From assembly GCF_014636935.1 (NCBI RefSeq), contig NZ_BMES01000002.1, positions 124,001 to 188,000 of the forward strand: 64,000 nt of DNA. The letters run 5' to 3'. Under the pieces are notes generated by a model, which saw nothing but the letters and a program-made list of their open reading frames with translations, was not told the DNA's origin and searched no databases. The position numbers were made by a program, and so were the translations under genes. This document shows, piece by piece, positions 15,619-27,700 of the stretch (positions are counted from its first letter, which is position 1; every line of letters begins with the position of its first letter). The stretch is from Alsobacter metallidurans. GTDB lineage: Bacteria > Pseudomonadota > Alphaproteobacteria > Rhizobiales > Beijerinckiaceae.

Positions 15619-18042
15619 ATGAGCGACGCTCGCGACCACCACCGCCACGCCCACGACCATGCCGGAAACGACCACTCGGCGCATGCGCACGGCCCCGCCT
15701 GCAACCACCCGGAACACGCGCACCATGACCACGCCGCCACAGCGCCGCGGCCGGGTATCGTGAAGGACCCGGTCTGCGGCATGGATGTGGACCCCACGAC
15801 GGCCAAACATCGGGCGGAGCACCAGGGCCGCCCCTATTTCTTCTGCTCGGCCGGGTGCCGGACGAAGTTCGAGTCTGACCCGGCCAGGTATCTTTCGCCC
15901 GCCTCGGTGCAACCGGCCGAGCCCGCGCCCGAGGGCGCGATCTACACCTGCCCAATGCACCCGGAGGTCCGGCAGGTCGGGCCGGGCAGCTGCCCGATCT
16001 GCGGCATGGCGCTCGAGCCCGTGGTGGCGACGGCCGACGCTGGCCCGAACCCCGAGCTCGCCGACATGACCCGGCGCTTCTGGATCGGGCTCGCCCTGGC
16101 GCTGCCGGTCTTCGCGATGGAGATGGGCGGGCACCTCTTCGGCCTCGATCACATGATCGCGCCGCAGGTCTCGAACTGGGTCCAGCTCGCGTTGGCGACG
16201 CCCGTGGTGCTCTGGGCGGGCTGGCCGTTCTTCGAGCGGGGCTGGCATTCGGTGGCGCACCGCAGCCTGAACATGTTCACGCTGATCGCCATGGGGACCG
16301 GGATCGCCTGGGTATATTCCGTTGTCGCGACCCTCGTCCCGGATGTCTTCCCGCTTGCTTTCCGGGAGCATGGCGCGGTCGCGGTCTATTTCGAGGCGGC
16401 CGCCGTCATCACCGTCCTTGTCCTGCTCGGCCAGGTGCTGGAGCTCAGGGCCCGCGAGAGCACGAGCGGCGCGATCCGCGCGCTGCTCGACCTCGCGCCC
16501 AAGACCGCGCGACGGATCCGGCCCGACGGCGCGGACGAGGAAGTCGAGCTCGACCAGATCGGCGTCGGCGACCGCCTGCGCGTGCGGCCGGGCGACAAGG
16601 TCCCGGTTGACGGAACGGTCGTGGAGGGCCGCAGCGCCGTGGACGAGTCCATGGTGACCGGCGAATCCATGCCCGTCACCAAGACCGCGGGCGACAAGGC
16701 CATCGGCGGCGCGGTGAACCAGAGCGGAGCGCTGGTGATCGAGGCCGAGAAGGTCGGACGCGACACGATGCTGTCGCAGATCGTCCAGCTCGTCGCCGAC
16801 GCGCAGCGCAGCCGCGCCCCGATCCAGCGGCTGGCGGACCAGGTTTCCGGCTGGTTCGTGCCGGCCGTCATCGCGGCCGCCGTCCTCGCCTTCGCCGCCT
16901 GGGCGATCTGGGGGCCGGAGCCGCGCCTCGCCTTCGGGCTGGTCGCCGCCGTCTCGGTCCTGATCATCGCCTGCCCCTGCGCGCTCGGCCTCGCCACGCC
17001 CATGTCGATCATGGTCGGCGTCGGGCGTGGCGCGCAGGCCGGCGTGCTGATCCGGAACGCCGAGGCGCTCGAACGCATGGAGACGATCGACACGATCGTC
17101 GTCGACAAGACCGGAACGCTCACCGAGGGCAAGCCGGCGGTGACCGCCATCGTCCCGGCGCAGGGCTTCGACGAGGCTGAGATCCTGCGGCTCGCCGCCA
17201 GCGTGGAACGGGCGAGCGAGCATCCCCTCGCGCAGGCCATCGTTCGCGCGGCCGACGAGCGCGGGATCGCGACCCTGCCTGTCTCCGACTTCGACTCGCC
17301 GGTCGGTCGCGGCGCGATCGGCAAGGTGGACGGACACACCGTCGCTCTCGGCAACGCGGCCTTCATGGCGGAGAGCGGCGTGGACGTCTCGGCGCTCGCC
17401 GAAATGGCGGACGAATTGCGGGCCGACGGCGCCACGGCCATCTTCGTCGGCGTGGACGGCCAGTTGGCGGGCACGCTCGCCATCGCCGATCCGGTGAAGT
17501 CCTCCACTCCCGAGGCGCTCGCCGCCTTGCGCAAGGAAGGCGTTCGCATTGTCATGCTCACGGGCGACAACCGGACAACCGCGCAGGCCGTGGCCAGGCG
17601 GCTCGGCATTGCCGATGTCGAGGCCGAGGTGCTGCCGGAGCAGAAGAGCGCGGTGGTGAAGCGCTACCGCGACCAGGGCCGCGCGGTGGCCATGGCAGGG
17701 GACGGCGTCAACGATGCGCCGGCCCTCGCGGCGGCCGACGTAGGCATCGCAATGGGGACTGGGACCGATGTCGCGATGGAGAGCGCCGGCGTGACGCTGC
17801 TCAAGGGGGATCTCACCGGCATCGTGCGTGCGCGGCGCCTTTCGCGGGCGGTGATGCGCAACATTCGCCAGAACCTGTTCTTTGCCTTCGCCTACAACGC
17901 GGCCGGCGTGCCGATCGCGGCCGGGGTGCTTTATCCGACCTTCGGCATCCTGCTCTCGCCCATCATCGCGGCCGCCGCGATGGCCCTGTCCTCGGTGAGC
18001 GTCATCGGGAATGCCGTTAGGCTCCGCTCGGTGAAGCTCTGA
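15619..18042 (+). CDS. copA: Cu(I)-exporting P1B-type ATPase CopA with YHS and heavy-metal-binding domains
   Basis: 807-aa inner-membrane pump that exports cytosolic Cu(I). The N-terminus is very His-rich ([10 protein letters not shown]...), then a YHS domain (about 49-95; [16 protein letters not shown]), then a heavy-metal-binding domain (about 108-135; [19 protein letters not shown]). There is no classical MxCxxC HMA domain. The catalytic core has TGES, the membrane CPC site (Cys452-Pro-Cys454), DKTGT with the phosphorylated Asp496, the SEHPLA nucleotide-site motif and GDGVND. The last helices carry YN and MALSS, the Cu(I)-ATPase (P1B-1) signature. The ATG at 15619 has CTGGAGG 7 nt upstream. 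Confidence 0.95.
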   Translation: MSDARDHHRHAHDHAGNDHSAHAHGPACNHPEHAHHDHAATAPRPGIVKDPVCGMDVDPTTAKHRAEHQGRPYFFCSAGCRTKFESDPARYLSPASVQPAEPAPEGAIYTCPMHPEVRQVGPGSCPICGMALEPVVATADAGPNPELADMTRRFWIGLALALPVFAMEMGGHLFGLDHMIAPQVSNWVQLALATPVVLWAGWPFFERGWHSVAHRSLNMFTLIAMGTGIAWVYSVVATLVPDVFPLAFREHGAVAVYFEAAAVITVLVLLGQVLELRARESTSGAIRALLDLAPKTARRIRPDGADEEVELDQIGVGDRLRVRPGDKVPVDGTVVEGRSAVDESMVTGESMPVTKTAGDKAIGGAVNQSGALVIEAEKVGRDTMLSQIVQLVADAQRSRAPIQRLADQVSGWFVPAVIAAAVLAFAAWAIWGPEPRLAFGLVAAVSVLIIACPCALGLATPMSIMVGVGRGAQAGVLIRNAEALERMETIDTIVVDKTGTLTEGKPAVTAIVPAQGFDEAEILRLAASVERASEHPLAQAIVRAADERGIATLPVSDFDSPVGRGAIGKVDGHTVALGNAAFMAESGVDVSALAEMADELRADGATAIFVGVDGQLAGTLAIADPVKSSTPEALAALRKEGVRIVMLTGDNRTTAQAVARRLGIADVEAEVLPEQKSAVVKRYRDQGRAVAMAGDGVNDAPALAAADVGIAMGTGTDVAMESAGVTLLKGDLTGIVRARRLSRAVMRNIRQNLFFAFAYNAAGVPIAAGVLYPTFGILLSPIIAAAAMALSSVSVIGNAVRLRSVKL

Positions 18043-18076
18043 ACCGGGTCGTGCGCCCTTCCAAGGAGATCTCGAC

Positions 18077-18538
18077 ATGCCTGTCACTCGTCGCAACGCC
18101 CTGGCGGCGATCGGATCCGTGGTCCTGGCTTCGCCCTCATGGGCGCAGGGACGGCCGCCCATGCTGGTCCACAAGGACCCGAACTGCGGTTGCTGCGCGG
18201 GATGGGTGAAGCATGTCCGGGCCGCCGGCTTCACCGTCGATGTGCGGGAAACGGCCACCCTCGACGCGGTGAAGGCGCGGCTCGGCATCCCGGAGCCTCT
18301 CGCATCGTGCCACACCGCCGAGATTGGCGGCTACCTCGTGGAGGGACATGTGCCCGCGGCGGAAATCCTCAGGCTGCTCGCCGAGCGACCGCGGGCGCTC
18401 GGCCTCGCCGTACCGGACATGCCGTTGGGCTCCCCAGGAATGGAGGCGCCCGGCGCGAAGCCGGACGCCTACCAGGTGATCCTGTTCGGACCGGGCCAGC
18501 ACGTCTACGCCCGCTACAGAGGCGCCGAGCGGATCTGA
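18077..18538 (+). CDS. DUF411 exported metal-binding protein
   Basis: 153-aa protein of the DUF411 family, often found in copper-resistance clusters. It has a signal peptide with RR near the N-terminus (PVTRRNALAAIGSVVLASP), then a thioredoxin-like segment with the conserved KDPNCGCCAGW motif (about residues 33-43), then SCHTAEIGGYLVEGHVPA, which is also conserved. The CGCC and SCH residues are likely metal ligands. It follows copA by 34 bp, with GGAGA before the ATG, so it is probably co-transcribed from the CueR promoter. Confidence 0.9.
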   Translation: MPVTRRNALAAIGSVVLASPSWAQGRPPMLVHKDPNCGCCAGWVKHVRAAGFTVDVRETATLDAVKARLGIPEPLASCHTAEIGGYLVEGHVPAAEILRLLAERPRALGLAVPDMPLGSPGMEAPGAKPDAYQVILFGPGQHVYARYRGAERI

Positions 18539-18581
18539 AAGTCTGGCCGGTCGCCCTTACTTTCAAGGGAGGCTATCCATC

Positions 18582-18800
18582 GTGGCGCGGATCGATGCGC
18601 TCTTCGCCAAGACCGCCGAAGGCGAAGCGGCGCGGGCCGGCCTAGACACGTTCCGCCGCGCGCTCCTCAAGGCCGCAGTCACGGGCGAGCCGACGGAGGA
18701 TTGGCGGGAGGCGCGTAAAGGCGGTGAGACTGGGCACGATCTCCTTGCGCTCGTTGCCGCCGAACTTGGTTTCAGAAAGGCGTTTAGGGCTAGCGGCTGA
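18582..18800 (+). pseudogene. C-terminal fragment of a type I restriction specificity subunit (HsdS remnant)
   Basis: 72 codons from a GTG with a good AGGGAGG upstream. The peptide IDALFAKTAEGEA...DTFRRALLKAAVTGE...WREA...TGHDLLALV resembles the end of the long helical conserved region of HsdS subunits. A whole HsdS is about 400 aa or more with two target-recognition domains. Only the tail remains, and no hsdM or hsdR is near. It is probably a relic of a restriction locus lost when neighbouring DNA was inserted or deleted. The assignment rests on remembered family features, not an alignment. Confidence 0.6.
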
Positions 18801-19405
18801 CGCGACCACTCCGAGTCGTTCGACACCTTTGACCCTCCGGCCTTGCCCTATGGCTGGGTTTGCGCGCCTCTGGTCAGATCTGTGAACTGAATACTGACAG
18901 TGACCATAATCCCCAAAAGCGAGTGCCAGTGGGCATGCTGCATCCAACAGCACAGAATGTGAGGCGAAGCCAAGGAAAGATTGATGCATGTAGCTTCGTT
19001 AGTGCTCATAATTACAAAGAAACATCTACACGGCACAAGCCAGTATTCGGTTATGGCGGCGTTAAAGACGCGATTAATCTAAATAATCAGTGAAATCGGC
19101 ATTGTAAAACGAACTTGGGCGTTTACCAAAATTCTGAAGTCGACGCCATCGATCTCGATCCAGAGATTAATCGGTCCCGAATTCTCGCCTGAACGCCAAA
19201 CTACAACAGCCTGTAAAGAAAATAGCCAGCGCGAAGCTCCGCATCGCTTGCCGCGCCACAACGCCGTTAACGAGCAAGCGTTAGGCGATAAATCTTGTAC
19301 CCCGTATCATCCTTTTTCATTAAGTTTGAAACGTATGGATGGTTATGAAACGCGCAAATCTCATGTCAGATTTCATCCGTGGCGTGTGCGTGATGGACGA
19401 TCAAT
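18801..19405. other. Lower-GC region without supported genes
   Basis: About 600 bp visibly richer in A+T than the rest of the window, especially 18880-19380. No frame looks like a real protein. No transposase, terminal inverted repeats or tRNA is recognisable. The right end must hold the promoter and leader of the response regulator. Composition and the HsdS remnant at its left edge suggest an old junction of transferred DNA. Confidence 0.5.
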
Positions 19406-20095
19406 ATGTTCTCGATTGCTGTCGTTGATGATCACCCGCTTCTCGTGGAAGGCATTGCGGCGTTGATGGTCCGCAAAGGCGGTTTCTCCATAGCGGAGAC
19501 TGGTTCCTGCGCCGCCGATATCGAGGCGATCGCCCTCCGGTTGCAGCCTGACGCGATGATTGTAGACCTCAACATGCCGGGCGAGGTTTTTGGCGCAATC
19601 AAACGTGTCGTGGACGCTGCGCCCGGCGTTAAGATCATTGTTTTCACCGCGTCGACCAGCGCCGACGACGCCGTTAGGGCGCTCGATTCTGGTGCTAGCG
19701 CCTATGTCTTGAAGGGAAGTCCGGCGCAGGAGGTCATTGAAGCGATCGCCTCGGCGACGCGAGGGGAGATTTACATTACTCCCTCGTTCTCCACGCGGGT
19801 CATCGGCGCACTTCAAAATCGCACGCGGGAGAGGCGTGAGGAAAGCGCGCGCCTGACAGTGCGGGAGGACCAGATCGTCCGCCTGCTGCTATGCGGCAAG
19901 CAGAACCGCGAGATCGCCATTGCGCTCAGCTTGAGCGAGAAAACGGTCAAAGGGTACATGAGCAATCTGATGCAGAAGCTCAATGCGCGAAATCGCCTCG
20001 AGGTGGTGATCGCGGCGCAGAGGTTGAGCCTTGCACCGGGGACACAAACCCCGGCTCCCCAGCCGGCGCCTGTCCGCGACCTCGTCGCGTCCTGA
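19406..20095 (+). CDS. NarL/FixJ-family response regulator
   Basis: 229-aa two-component regulator. The receiver domain (1-125) has Asp8/Asp9, phospho-acceptor Asp54 (VDLNMP), Thr81 and Lys103 (LKGS). The C-terminal LuxR-type helix-turn-helix (about 150-210) reads LTVREDQIVRLLLCGKQN...LSEKTVKGYMSNLMQKL. Its gene is convergent with the histidine kinase gene, with only 7 bp between the stops. The kinase has the HisKA_3 type that partners NarL regulators, so the two are likely cognate. Probable target: the divergently placed peroxidase operon (inference). Confidence 0.92.
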   Translation: MFSIAVVDDHPLLVEGIAALMVRKGGFSIAETGSCAADIEAIALRLQPDAMIVDLNMPGEVFGAIKRVVDAAPGVKIIVFTASTSADDAVRALDSGASAYVLKGSPAQEVIEAIASATRGEIYITPSFSTRVIGALQNRTRERREESARLTVREDQIVRLLLCGKQNREIAIALSLSEKTVKGYMSNLMQKLNARNRLEVVIAAQRLSLAPGTQTPAPQPAPVRDLVAS

Positions 20096-20102
20096 AGTTA
20101 GC

Positions 20103-21599
20103 TCAACGGTTCAATGGCAATCGGGCCACAACCCTGACGCCGCCCTCTTGACGGTCGTTGATGCTGATTGACCCGCGCAGCGCGCGCACGCGGGTCTCCA
20201 TGCCTCTCAAGCCCAGCCTGGATCCGCCAAGCTTCGCGTTTGGCTGCACCGCCGGCCCAAGGCCTTCATCCTCCACGACGACCGTGAGCGTCTCACCTTC
20301 AACAAGGGCCGAAACGGATTGGCCCCGCCCTCCGGCATGCTTGTAGCCATTGGTGAGGGCTTCCTGCACCACGCGGTAGCAACAAACGCGCACGGCGGTC
20401 GGCGCGGGGGGGCCGAGCGGGGGAATGTCGCGCTTCACGCGCGTGCCCGTTTGCTGCTCGTGCCGAGCGATTGCGAGTTCGATGGTGCCGGCGGTCGTCA
20501 GGTCCTCGACCTCGGGCAGCACCAGGCCGGCCGAAAGGTTGCGCAACTCCACTAACGCTTGCTGGATCAAGCTCGAAAGATCCCCGCGGGTGTCGGCCAA
20601 GGCGCGGCGCAGGGATGCTTCGTCAGGCTGATCCGCGTCCGGCAGTTTCAGCATCATGAGGCTGAGGATCTGTATGGGGCCATCGTGAATATCCGCCCCG
20701 ATATTGGATAGGTAGTTCTCGTTGAGAAGCGCAGCGTTTCGGCGCTCGCGATCGGCGCGCCGTCGTAGGACGTCGTTGCGTTTGGCCAGTCCGGCTGCTC
20801 GCGCCAGATTCGTTTCAAGCAACGCCTGCTGGGACGCGATCATTCGACTGGCTCGCTTCACGATCACATGCAGCAGGACGACGATGACGAGCGCCACATT
20901 CAGGATGAGCAGCCAAGTCGTATAGCGGACGCTGGCAATCTCCTGGTTCAGAGACTCGCTATACTCATAAAACTCTCCGATCGCCGCCACTTCGCGCGTG
21001 CGTGGAGCGTAGATTGGTGCATAAACCTCGATCAGCAACGAATTTGGCGGAGATGGAGCACTTCCAGAGTGGTCGTCGTCGTTTGTATCGACGATGACCT
21101 GGCCATCCCGCACGCGCCTCAGATCGGCCTCATCGAGGCGCGACGGCGGATCCGAAGGGTTGGTGCTGAAAATTAGCCGGCCGTCGCGGCTCCACAGTTT
21201 GATCTTGGCCACGCGGCGTCCGAGCTTCGTGTCCGTGAGCAGATTCCTGATCTTTTCGCCGCTCTCGGGCGAGAGCCCGGTCTCGGGATCGACGCCATCG
21301 ATGAAGGGCGCCAACAGGCTCTCCAGGTAGGTGGCGCCCGTTTCGGCCATGGCTTGGGTCCATCCGGCTCGGACGCGCTTCTCCACCCAGTACCCCAGCG
21401 TCAACATCGAGAGTCCCACGGCCGCGGTGGCCGCCAGGAAGAACTGGCGTTCGATGCTGAGCGAATTCCAAGTCCTGAGAGCCCGGGCCACCGGCGGCAC
21501 GGACCAAAGTCGGTGTCGCGCTGCGTCCAAAGACCTGTCGTCGGCGCCCCCATTGGGCCCGAACTTTTGCACGACTTTCACATCTACAAGATCCGACAT
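20103..21599 (-). CDS. Membrane sensor histidine kinase (NarX/DegS type, HisKA_3)
   Basis: 498-aa sensor. One membrane helix near residues 53-72, a periplasmic sensor region of about 150 residues, a second helix near 228-247 (TTWLLILNVALVIVVLLHVI), then a coiled linker. The dimerisation domain has the phospho-acceptor His305 in IHDGPIQ, the H-D/E-x-P pattern of HisKA_3 kinases. The ATP-binding domain carries YKHAGG, VEDEGLGP and SRLGLRGMETRV. The periplasmic domain resembles no ligand-binding family I can name. The gene is divergent from the peroxidase gene (193 bp between starts). Only a weak ribosome-binding site is seen. Confidence 0.92.
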   Translation of the reverse strand: MSDLVDVKVVQKFGPNGGADDRSLDAARHRLWSVPPVARALRTWNSLSIERQFFLAATAAVGLSMLTLGYWVEKRVRAGWTQAMAETGATYLESLLAPFIDGVDPETGLSPESGEKIRNLLTDTKLGRRVAKIKLWSRDGRLIFSTNPSDPPSRLDEADLRRVRDGQVIVDTNDDDHSGSAPSPPNSLLIEVYAPIYAPRTREVAAIGEFYEYSESLNQEIASVRYTTWLLILNVALVIVVLLHVIVKRASRMIASQQALLETNLARAAGLAKRNDVLRRRADRERRNAALLNENYLSNIGADIHDGPIQILSLMMLKLPDADQPDEASLRRALADTRGDLSSLIQQALVELRNLSAGLVLPEVEDLTTAGTIELAIARHEQQTGTRVKRDIPPLGPPAPTAVRVCCYRVVQEALTNGYKHAGGRGQSVSALVEGETLTVVVEDEGLGPAVQPNAKLGGSRLGLRGMETRVRALRGSISINDRQEGGVRVVARLPLNR

Positions 21600-21792
21600 G
21601 TCGGACGGAATAATGTGAAGACAGGCATTAAGTTTCGGTGAAGTTCACAAAGTCTTCGCGAGCTCGCCGTGACTGCAACGAGCCCACTAGTCACTTCGGA
21701 CTATGTCTCGAAACTACAAGGCGTGAATGCCGCGGCCAGGACGCGAAGTTCGGTCCAGCCGATGGCCCACACCGACGGAGGGGGAACAAGCG
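21600..21792. promoter_or_regulatory. Divergent promoter region of the histidine kinase and peroxidase genes
   Basis: 193 bp that must carry the promoter of the kinase gene (-) and of the giant peroxidase operon (+). No strong sigma70 boxes stand out. It is the natural place to look for binding by the adjacent NarL-type regulator. GGAGGGGG at 21777-21784 is the ribosome-binding site of the peroxidase gene. Confidence 0.5.
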
Positions 21793-24700
21793 ATGGTCAG
21801 CCTCATCAAGCACGATCTGGAATTCATCCTGAAGCAGATCCTGATCGCCGAGCAGAACGCGACGCACATCGAGAATGGCCAGATCGTCGCCGGCACTCCG
21901 TTGACCGATCTGATCGAGGATCCGCATCTGCCGTATGGCCTGCGGTACGTCGATGGACGGAACAACAACATCGTTCCTGGGCGCGAGAACTATGGCGCGG
22001 CCGACCAGACGATGCCCCATCTGCTCGACCCGGTGTACCAGACTGCCGACCCCTCGATCGACATTGACGGTCCCGGGCCCGCCCAGGGCGGCCAGCCCAC
22101 GAGCTACGCGCAGAACAGCGGCTACGTCTTCGACGCCGACCCGCGCATCATCTCCAACCTGATCGTCGACGAGACGCTGGACAATCCGGCCGCGATCAGC
22201 GCGGCGCTGCTCCAGGCCGGCTATTCCGGCGCGGCGGTCACGACGGCGTTGAGCCAGGTCATGACCCGCTACGCCGATTACAAGGCGTCTGTCGTGGGCG
22301 CCGATGACGCGGCCAAAGCCGCCGCCTTCACGGCGCTCAAGGCCGACCTGAACGCCACGTTCCAACTGGAATTCGATGGAACGTCGCTCGTCCTGCCGAA
22401 CGTGTCCCCGGACGAGGGACTGTCCGCGCCGTTCAACTCGTGGTTCACCCTCTTCGGTCAGTTTTTCGATCACGGCCTGGACCTGATCAGCAAGGGCCAG
22501 AACGGCACCGTGTTCATCCCGCTTCAGCCGGATGACCCGCTCTATGTGCCGGGCGGCCACTCGAACTTCATGGTTCTGACCCGCGCGACGAACCAGCCCG
22601 GCCCCGACGGCGTGATCGGCACCGCCGACGACGTCAAGGAACACGTCAACACCACCACGCCCTGGATCGACCAGAACCAGACCTACACGTCGCATCCGTC
22701 GCATCAGGTCTTTCTGCGTGAATATGCGCTGGTGAACGGGCAGCCGCTGGCGACAGGCAGGCTGCTGGACAGCGCCAAGGGAGGGCCGGCGACCTGGGCG
22801 GATACCAAGCTGCAGGCCCGCGAAATGCTGGGCATCGACCTGACCGACGCCGACGTCGGCAATGTGCCGCTCCTGGCCACCGACGAGTATGGCGAGTTCC
22901 TGCGGGGACCGAACGGCTTCGCGCTGGTGGTGATGCGCACGGGAGCCGGCGCCGACGGTATCTCGGGCAACGCCGACGATACGACGACGCTGGTCGAGGG
23001 CAATCCTGCCGCTCCCATTAGCCTCGCGAACGCGGTGCGCACCGGTCACGGCTTCATCGACGACATCGCCCACAGCGCCGTGCCGGTGATCGCGAATGGC
23101 GTGCTCATGGCCGATGCGGATTCGGATACCGGCAACGCCATCGTCCCGGACGCCCAGGGTCGCAACCCCGTCTACGACAACGAATTGCTGGACCGCCACT
23201 TCATTACCGGCGATGGCCGCGGCAACGAGAATATCGGGCTCACGGCCGTCCACCATGTGTTTCATGCGGAGCACAACCGTCTGGTTGATCAAGTCAAGCA
23301 GGTGGCGCTTGACAGCGGAGACCTCGCATTCCTGAACGAGTGGCTGCTCGTCGACGTCGCCGCGATGCCGACGGCCGACCAACTCGCCTCGCTTCGATGG
23401 GACGGCGAGCGCCTGTTCCAGGCTGCCCGTTTCACCACCGAGATGCAGTACCAGCACCTCGTCTTCGAGGAGTTTGCCCGCAAGGTTCAGCCGGCGGTCG
23501 ATCTGTTCGTGTTCAATTCCAATACGGACATCAACCCTGCGATCGTCTCGGAATTCGCGAACGTCGTGTACCGCTTCGGGCATTCGATGCTCACGGAATC
23601 GATCGCCCGCATCAATCCAGACGGCTCCAGCGACGACATCGACCTGTTCGAAGGCTTCCTGAATCCAATCGCCTTCGACGAGATCGACGCGAACGCGGGC
23701 GCAGCCGCGATCATCCAAGGCATGACGCGCCAGACCGGCAACGAGATCGACGAGTTCGTCACCAATGTTTTGCGCAACCAGCTTATCGGGCTGCCGCTCG
23801 ACCTGCCGGCGCTCAACATCGCCCGGGGTCGCGACACCGGCGTACCCGGGCTGAATGCCGCGCGCGAAACCTTCTACGCCCAATCCGGCAGCCAGTGGAT
23901 GAAGCCCTATGAGAGCTGGGTGGACTTCGCCCAGAACCTCAAGAACCCCGCGTCGGTGATCAACTTCATCGCCGCCTACGGCACCCACGCCTCGATCGTC
24001 TCAGCCGCCACCCTGGAGGCGAAGCGCGACGCAGCCATGGATCTTGTGCTCGGCGGAGGCGCGATCTCGGACGCGGACCGCCTCGCGTTCCTGAGGAGCT
24101 CCGCGGCGACCAGCGGCGTGAACGCGATCGACTTCTGGATCGGCGGCCTCGCCGAGAAGGTGATGCCCTTCGGCGGGATGCTCGGCTCGAGCTTCATGTA
24201 CGTCTTCGAGGCGCAGATGGAGAACCTGCAGAACAATGACAGGCTCTACTATCTGACGCGCACGCAGGGCTTGAACCTGCTGAATGAGCTGGAGGCCAAT
24301 TCCTTCGCGTCGCTCGTCAAGCTGAACACCGACGTAGGCCAGAGCGGCATGCACGTGCCGGCGGACCTTTTCGCCCGCGTGGACCATATCCTCGAGGTGA
24401 ACCAACAGTTCCAGCTTGAGGATGACCCGACCGGACAGGATCCCGTGCTGGACGCCATGTTCCCCAAAGTGGAGCGCGGCGACCATTTCATTCGCTTCCA
24501 TGGCGGTGAACACGTCGTGCTCGGCGGAACGAACGAGAACGACACGCTGATCGGCGACGACGGCGACGACGCCCTGTGGGGCGACGGCGGCGATGACGTT
24601 CTGGACGGCGGCGCAGGTGTGAACCGCATTCACGGCGGCGCCGGCAACGACATCATTACCGATGGCGGGGACATCAGCTTCCTGCATGGCGAGGAAGGCG

Positions 24701-27700
24701 ACGATGTGATCTCCGCCGGCCGTGGCGCTGGCGAACTGATCTTCGCCGGCCCGGGCCAGGACGTCGTGATCCTTGGTGACGACGGCAAGGAAGCGTTCGG
24801 CGGAACAGGGGACGACTTCATCCTGGGCGGCTCGGGCGCGGACGTGCTCTTCGGCAACGAGGGCGACGACTGGCTCGAGGGTGGCGATGGCTTCGACGTC
24901 ACCGCGGGCGATAACTCCGAGCTGTTTTTCAACAGCTCCGTGATCGGCCACGACGTGATGTTCGCCGGCCAGAACGAGCATGATTTCGACGGCGAGTCCG
25001 GCGACGACATCATGGTCCAGGGCGAAAGCGTCATGCGCAACGAGGGCATGTTCGGCTTCGACTGGGTCACCCACAAGGGTAACGCTCTCGCGGCGGACAT
25101 CGACCTCGGCCGGCCGATCTTCACCACGGACCAGCTCGACATCCTTCGCAACCGCTACGACCAGGTCGAAGGCGCTTCCGGCTGGAACAAGGACGACGTG
25201 ATCATCGGCGACGACCGGACCGGCGGCGCTCCGGACGTGGTGAACGGCGCGCCCGTGCCTCCGGGGCAGAACGAGACCACCTTGGCCATGCACGAGCTGA
25301 CCCAGGCTGGCGTCAACCGGATCGCTGGTCTGCGCAACGTCGTCGGTGGGGTGGATGGAACCGACCCCAACGCAATCGTCTATGCGGAAGGCAATATCCT
25401 GCTCGGCGGCGGCGGCAGCGATCGCCTTCAAGGCAAAGGCGGCGACGACATCCTCGACGGCGACTCCTGGCTCAATGTGCGCATCAGCATCGTGGACGAG
25501 CAGGGCCAGCAACTCGCCACCGTCGACAGCATCGCGGCGACGGTCACCGGCGCTCTCATTCCCGAGTGGAATGGCCGCACCCTCCAGAGCCTCATGCTGT
25601 CTCGCGACATCGTTCCGGGCCAGATGCGGATCGTGCGCGAGATCCTGGACGGCGACGCCTCCAACGCGAGCATCGACACCGCCATCTTCAGCGGCGCGCG
25701 GGCGGACTACACGATCACGCGCAACGCGGATGGGACCGTCACCGTAGCCCATACGGGTTTCGTCGCAGGCGCGGATCCGCTCGTGACGACATCGGACGGC
25801 ATTGACCGGCTGCGCAATATCGAGCTTGCCGAATTCGCGGGCGGCGAATTGCTCGCTCTTACCAACGTCGCCGCGGCGGGCCAGCCTGTGATCAGCGACA
25901 CGACGCCCACCGAAGGGCGCCAGCTGACGGCCAACATCAACGACATCAGCGACCTGAACGGGCTGCCGGCGACCTTCAACTACCAATGGCAGGTCTCATC
26001 GACGGGCGCGGCCGGGACCTGGACGAACATCGCCAACGCAACGGGTGCGAACTTCACCCCGGCTCAGGCGCAGGTCGGTCAGTTCCTGCGCGTGGCCGTC
26101 AGCTTCACTGACGGCATGGGCTACGCCGAACAGACGTTCTCTGCCCCAACGGCCGTTGTCGGCGATCTCATCAACGGCAACGCCGCCGGCACGACCCTGA
26201 ATGGCACGCTCGGCGCCGACATCATCAATGGCGGCGGCGGCAACGACACCCTCAACGGCGCGGGGGGCGACGACACCCTCTCGGGAGACGCGGGCGCGGA
26301 CGCCGTCAATGGCGGCGCTGGCGACGACACGATCGTCTGGAACGCCTCGCTGCTGGTGCTCAACGATGGCCGGGACGCCATCGATGGCGGCGTGGAAGGT
26401 CCGGTCGGCGACACCTTCATCGTCAATGGCGACCTGCTGCGGACGGAAACGTTCAGGATCTACACGCGGGCTGCCGCCCAGGCTGCGGGCATCCCTTCCG
26501 CCGTCGGCACGGAAATCGTCGTCACGCGCACGATCACCAATTTCGGCGTCGCCAGCACGGCGGTGATCGCGGAACTGCGCGAGATCGAGGAGATCCAGGT
26601 CAATACCCTCCTGGTGTCTGCAACCAACCCGCCGACCGGCGGGGCGTCGGCGGGCGATACGATCGCGGTGATCGGCGACTTCTCGACCACCAGCCTGAAG
26701 CTGAACACGATCACCATCAACGGGTCGGCTCAGGACGACACGATCGACATCAGCGCGCTGAGCTCGGCGCACCGGATCGTGTTCACGTCCAATGGCGGGC
26801 ACGATACGATCGTGGGCGTGCTGCGGCCGCAGGATATCGTCCAGCTGGCTCCTGGGGCCGCGATCGAAGACTACGCGGCCACGCAGAACGCGAACGGAAC
26901 GACGACGCTCAGCAACGGCTCCCACTCGATCACTTACGCATCGTCCGGCTCCCCGACATTCGAGGAGACGCCGGCCGAGAACGGATCGGGCGGTGGGCAG
27001 GGAGGCGGCGGATCTCCCGGCGCTTCGTCCGGCTTCACGCTCACGGCGAGCGATCTGGCCGGCCTGAAAGCCATCGTCACCGGGCTGGCCGACGAGGAAA
27101 GCGAAGGCGTGGTTGGCGTGCGCGATCTCAGCGGACACGGCAACAACGTCGCAAATCCGGACTTTGGCGCAGCCGACGAGCCGTTCATCCGCATCACGGA
27201 TGCGCACTATGGCGACTTCGACGCCGCAACGGGCAACTATGCCCTGAATCCGATCTTCCAGGGGCTCGATCCCCGGGCGATCAGCAACGTGCTGGGTTCG
27301 CAGGAAGCCGATCTTCCGAAAAACGCGGCCGGCCAGAACACCTTCTTCATGGCCTTCGGCCAGTACGTCGACCACGGGCTCGACTTCCTTCCCAAGGGCG
27401 GGAACGGCGTGATCGAAATCGGCGGACCGGGCGCCGTGCGGGCTCCCGGCGCCGACAACCCGGCGGACCTCACCCGCGGAACGGTGGCGGATATCGTCGA
27501 CGGCGCTCCCCAGCACACGAACCTGACGTCGCCCTACGTGGACCAGAACCAGGCCTACGGCTCGAACGAGCTCGTTGGCCAGTTCCTTCGCGAGGGAGAC
27601 GGCCATGGCGGCATCGGCGCAAAGCTCCTGGCGGGGCAACCCGATCCCTCGAACCCTGCCTTCAACCTGCTGCCCACCTTGCGAGAGCTGATCCAGCACC

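Noticed and set aside
15139-18315. A long minus-strand frame opposite copA.
   Set aside because: Composition is that of an antisense shadow; copA on the + strand has all catalytic motifs.
18860-19093. Small + strand frame in the low-GC region.
   Set aside because: No ribosome-binding site, no recognisable features, and composition unlike the genes around it.
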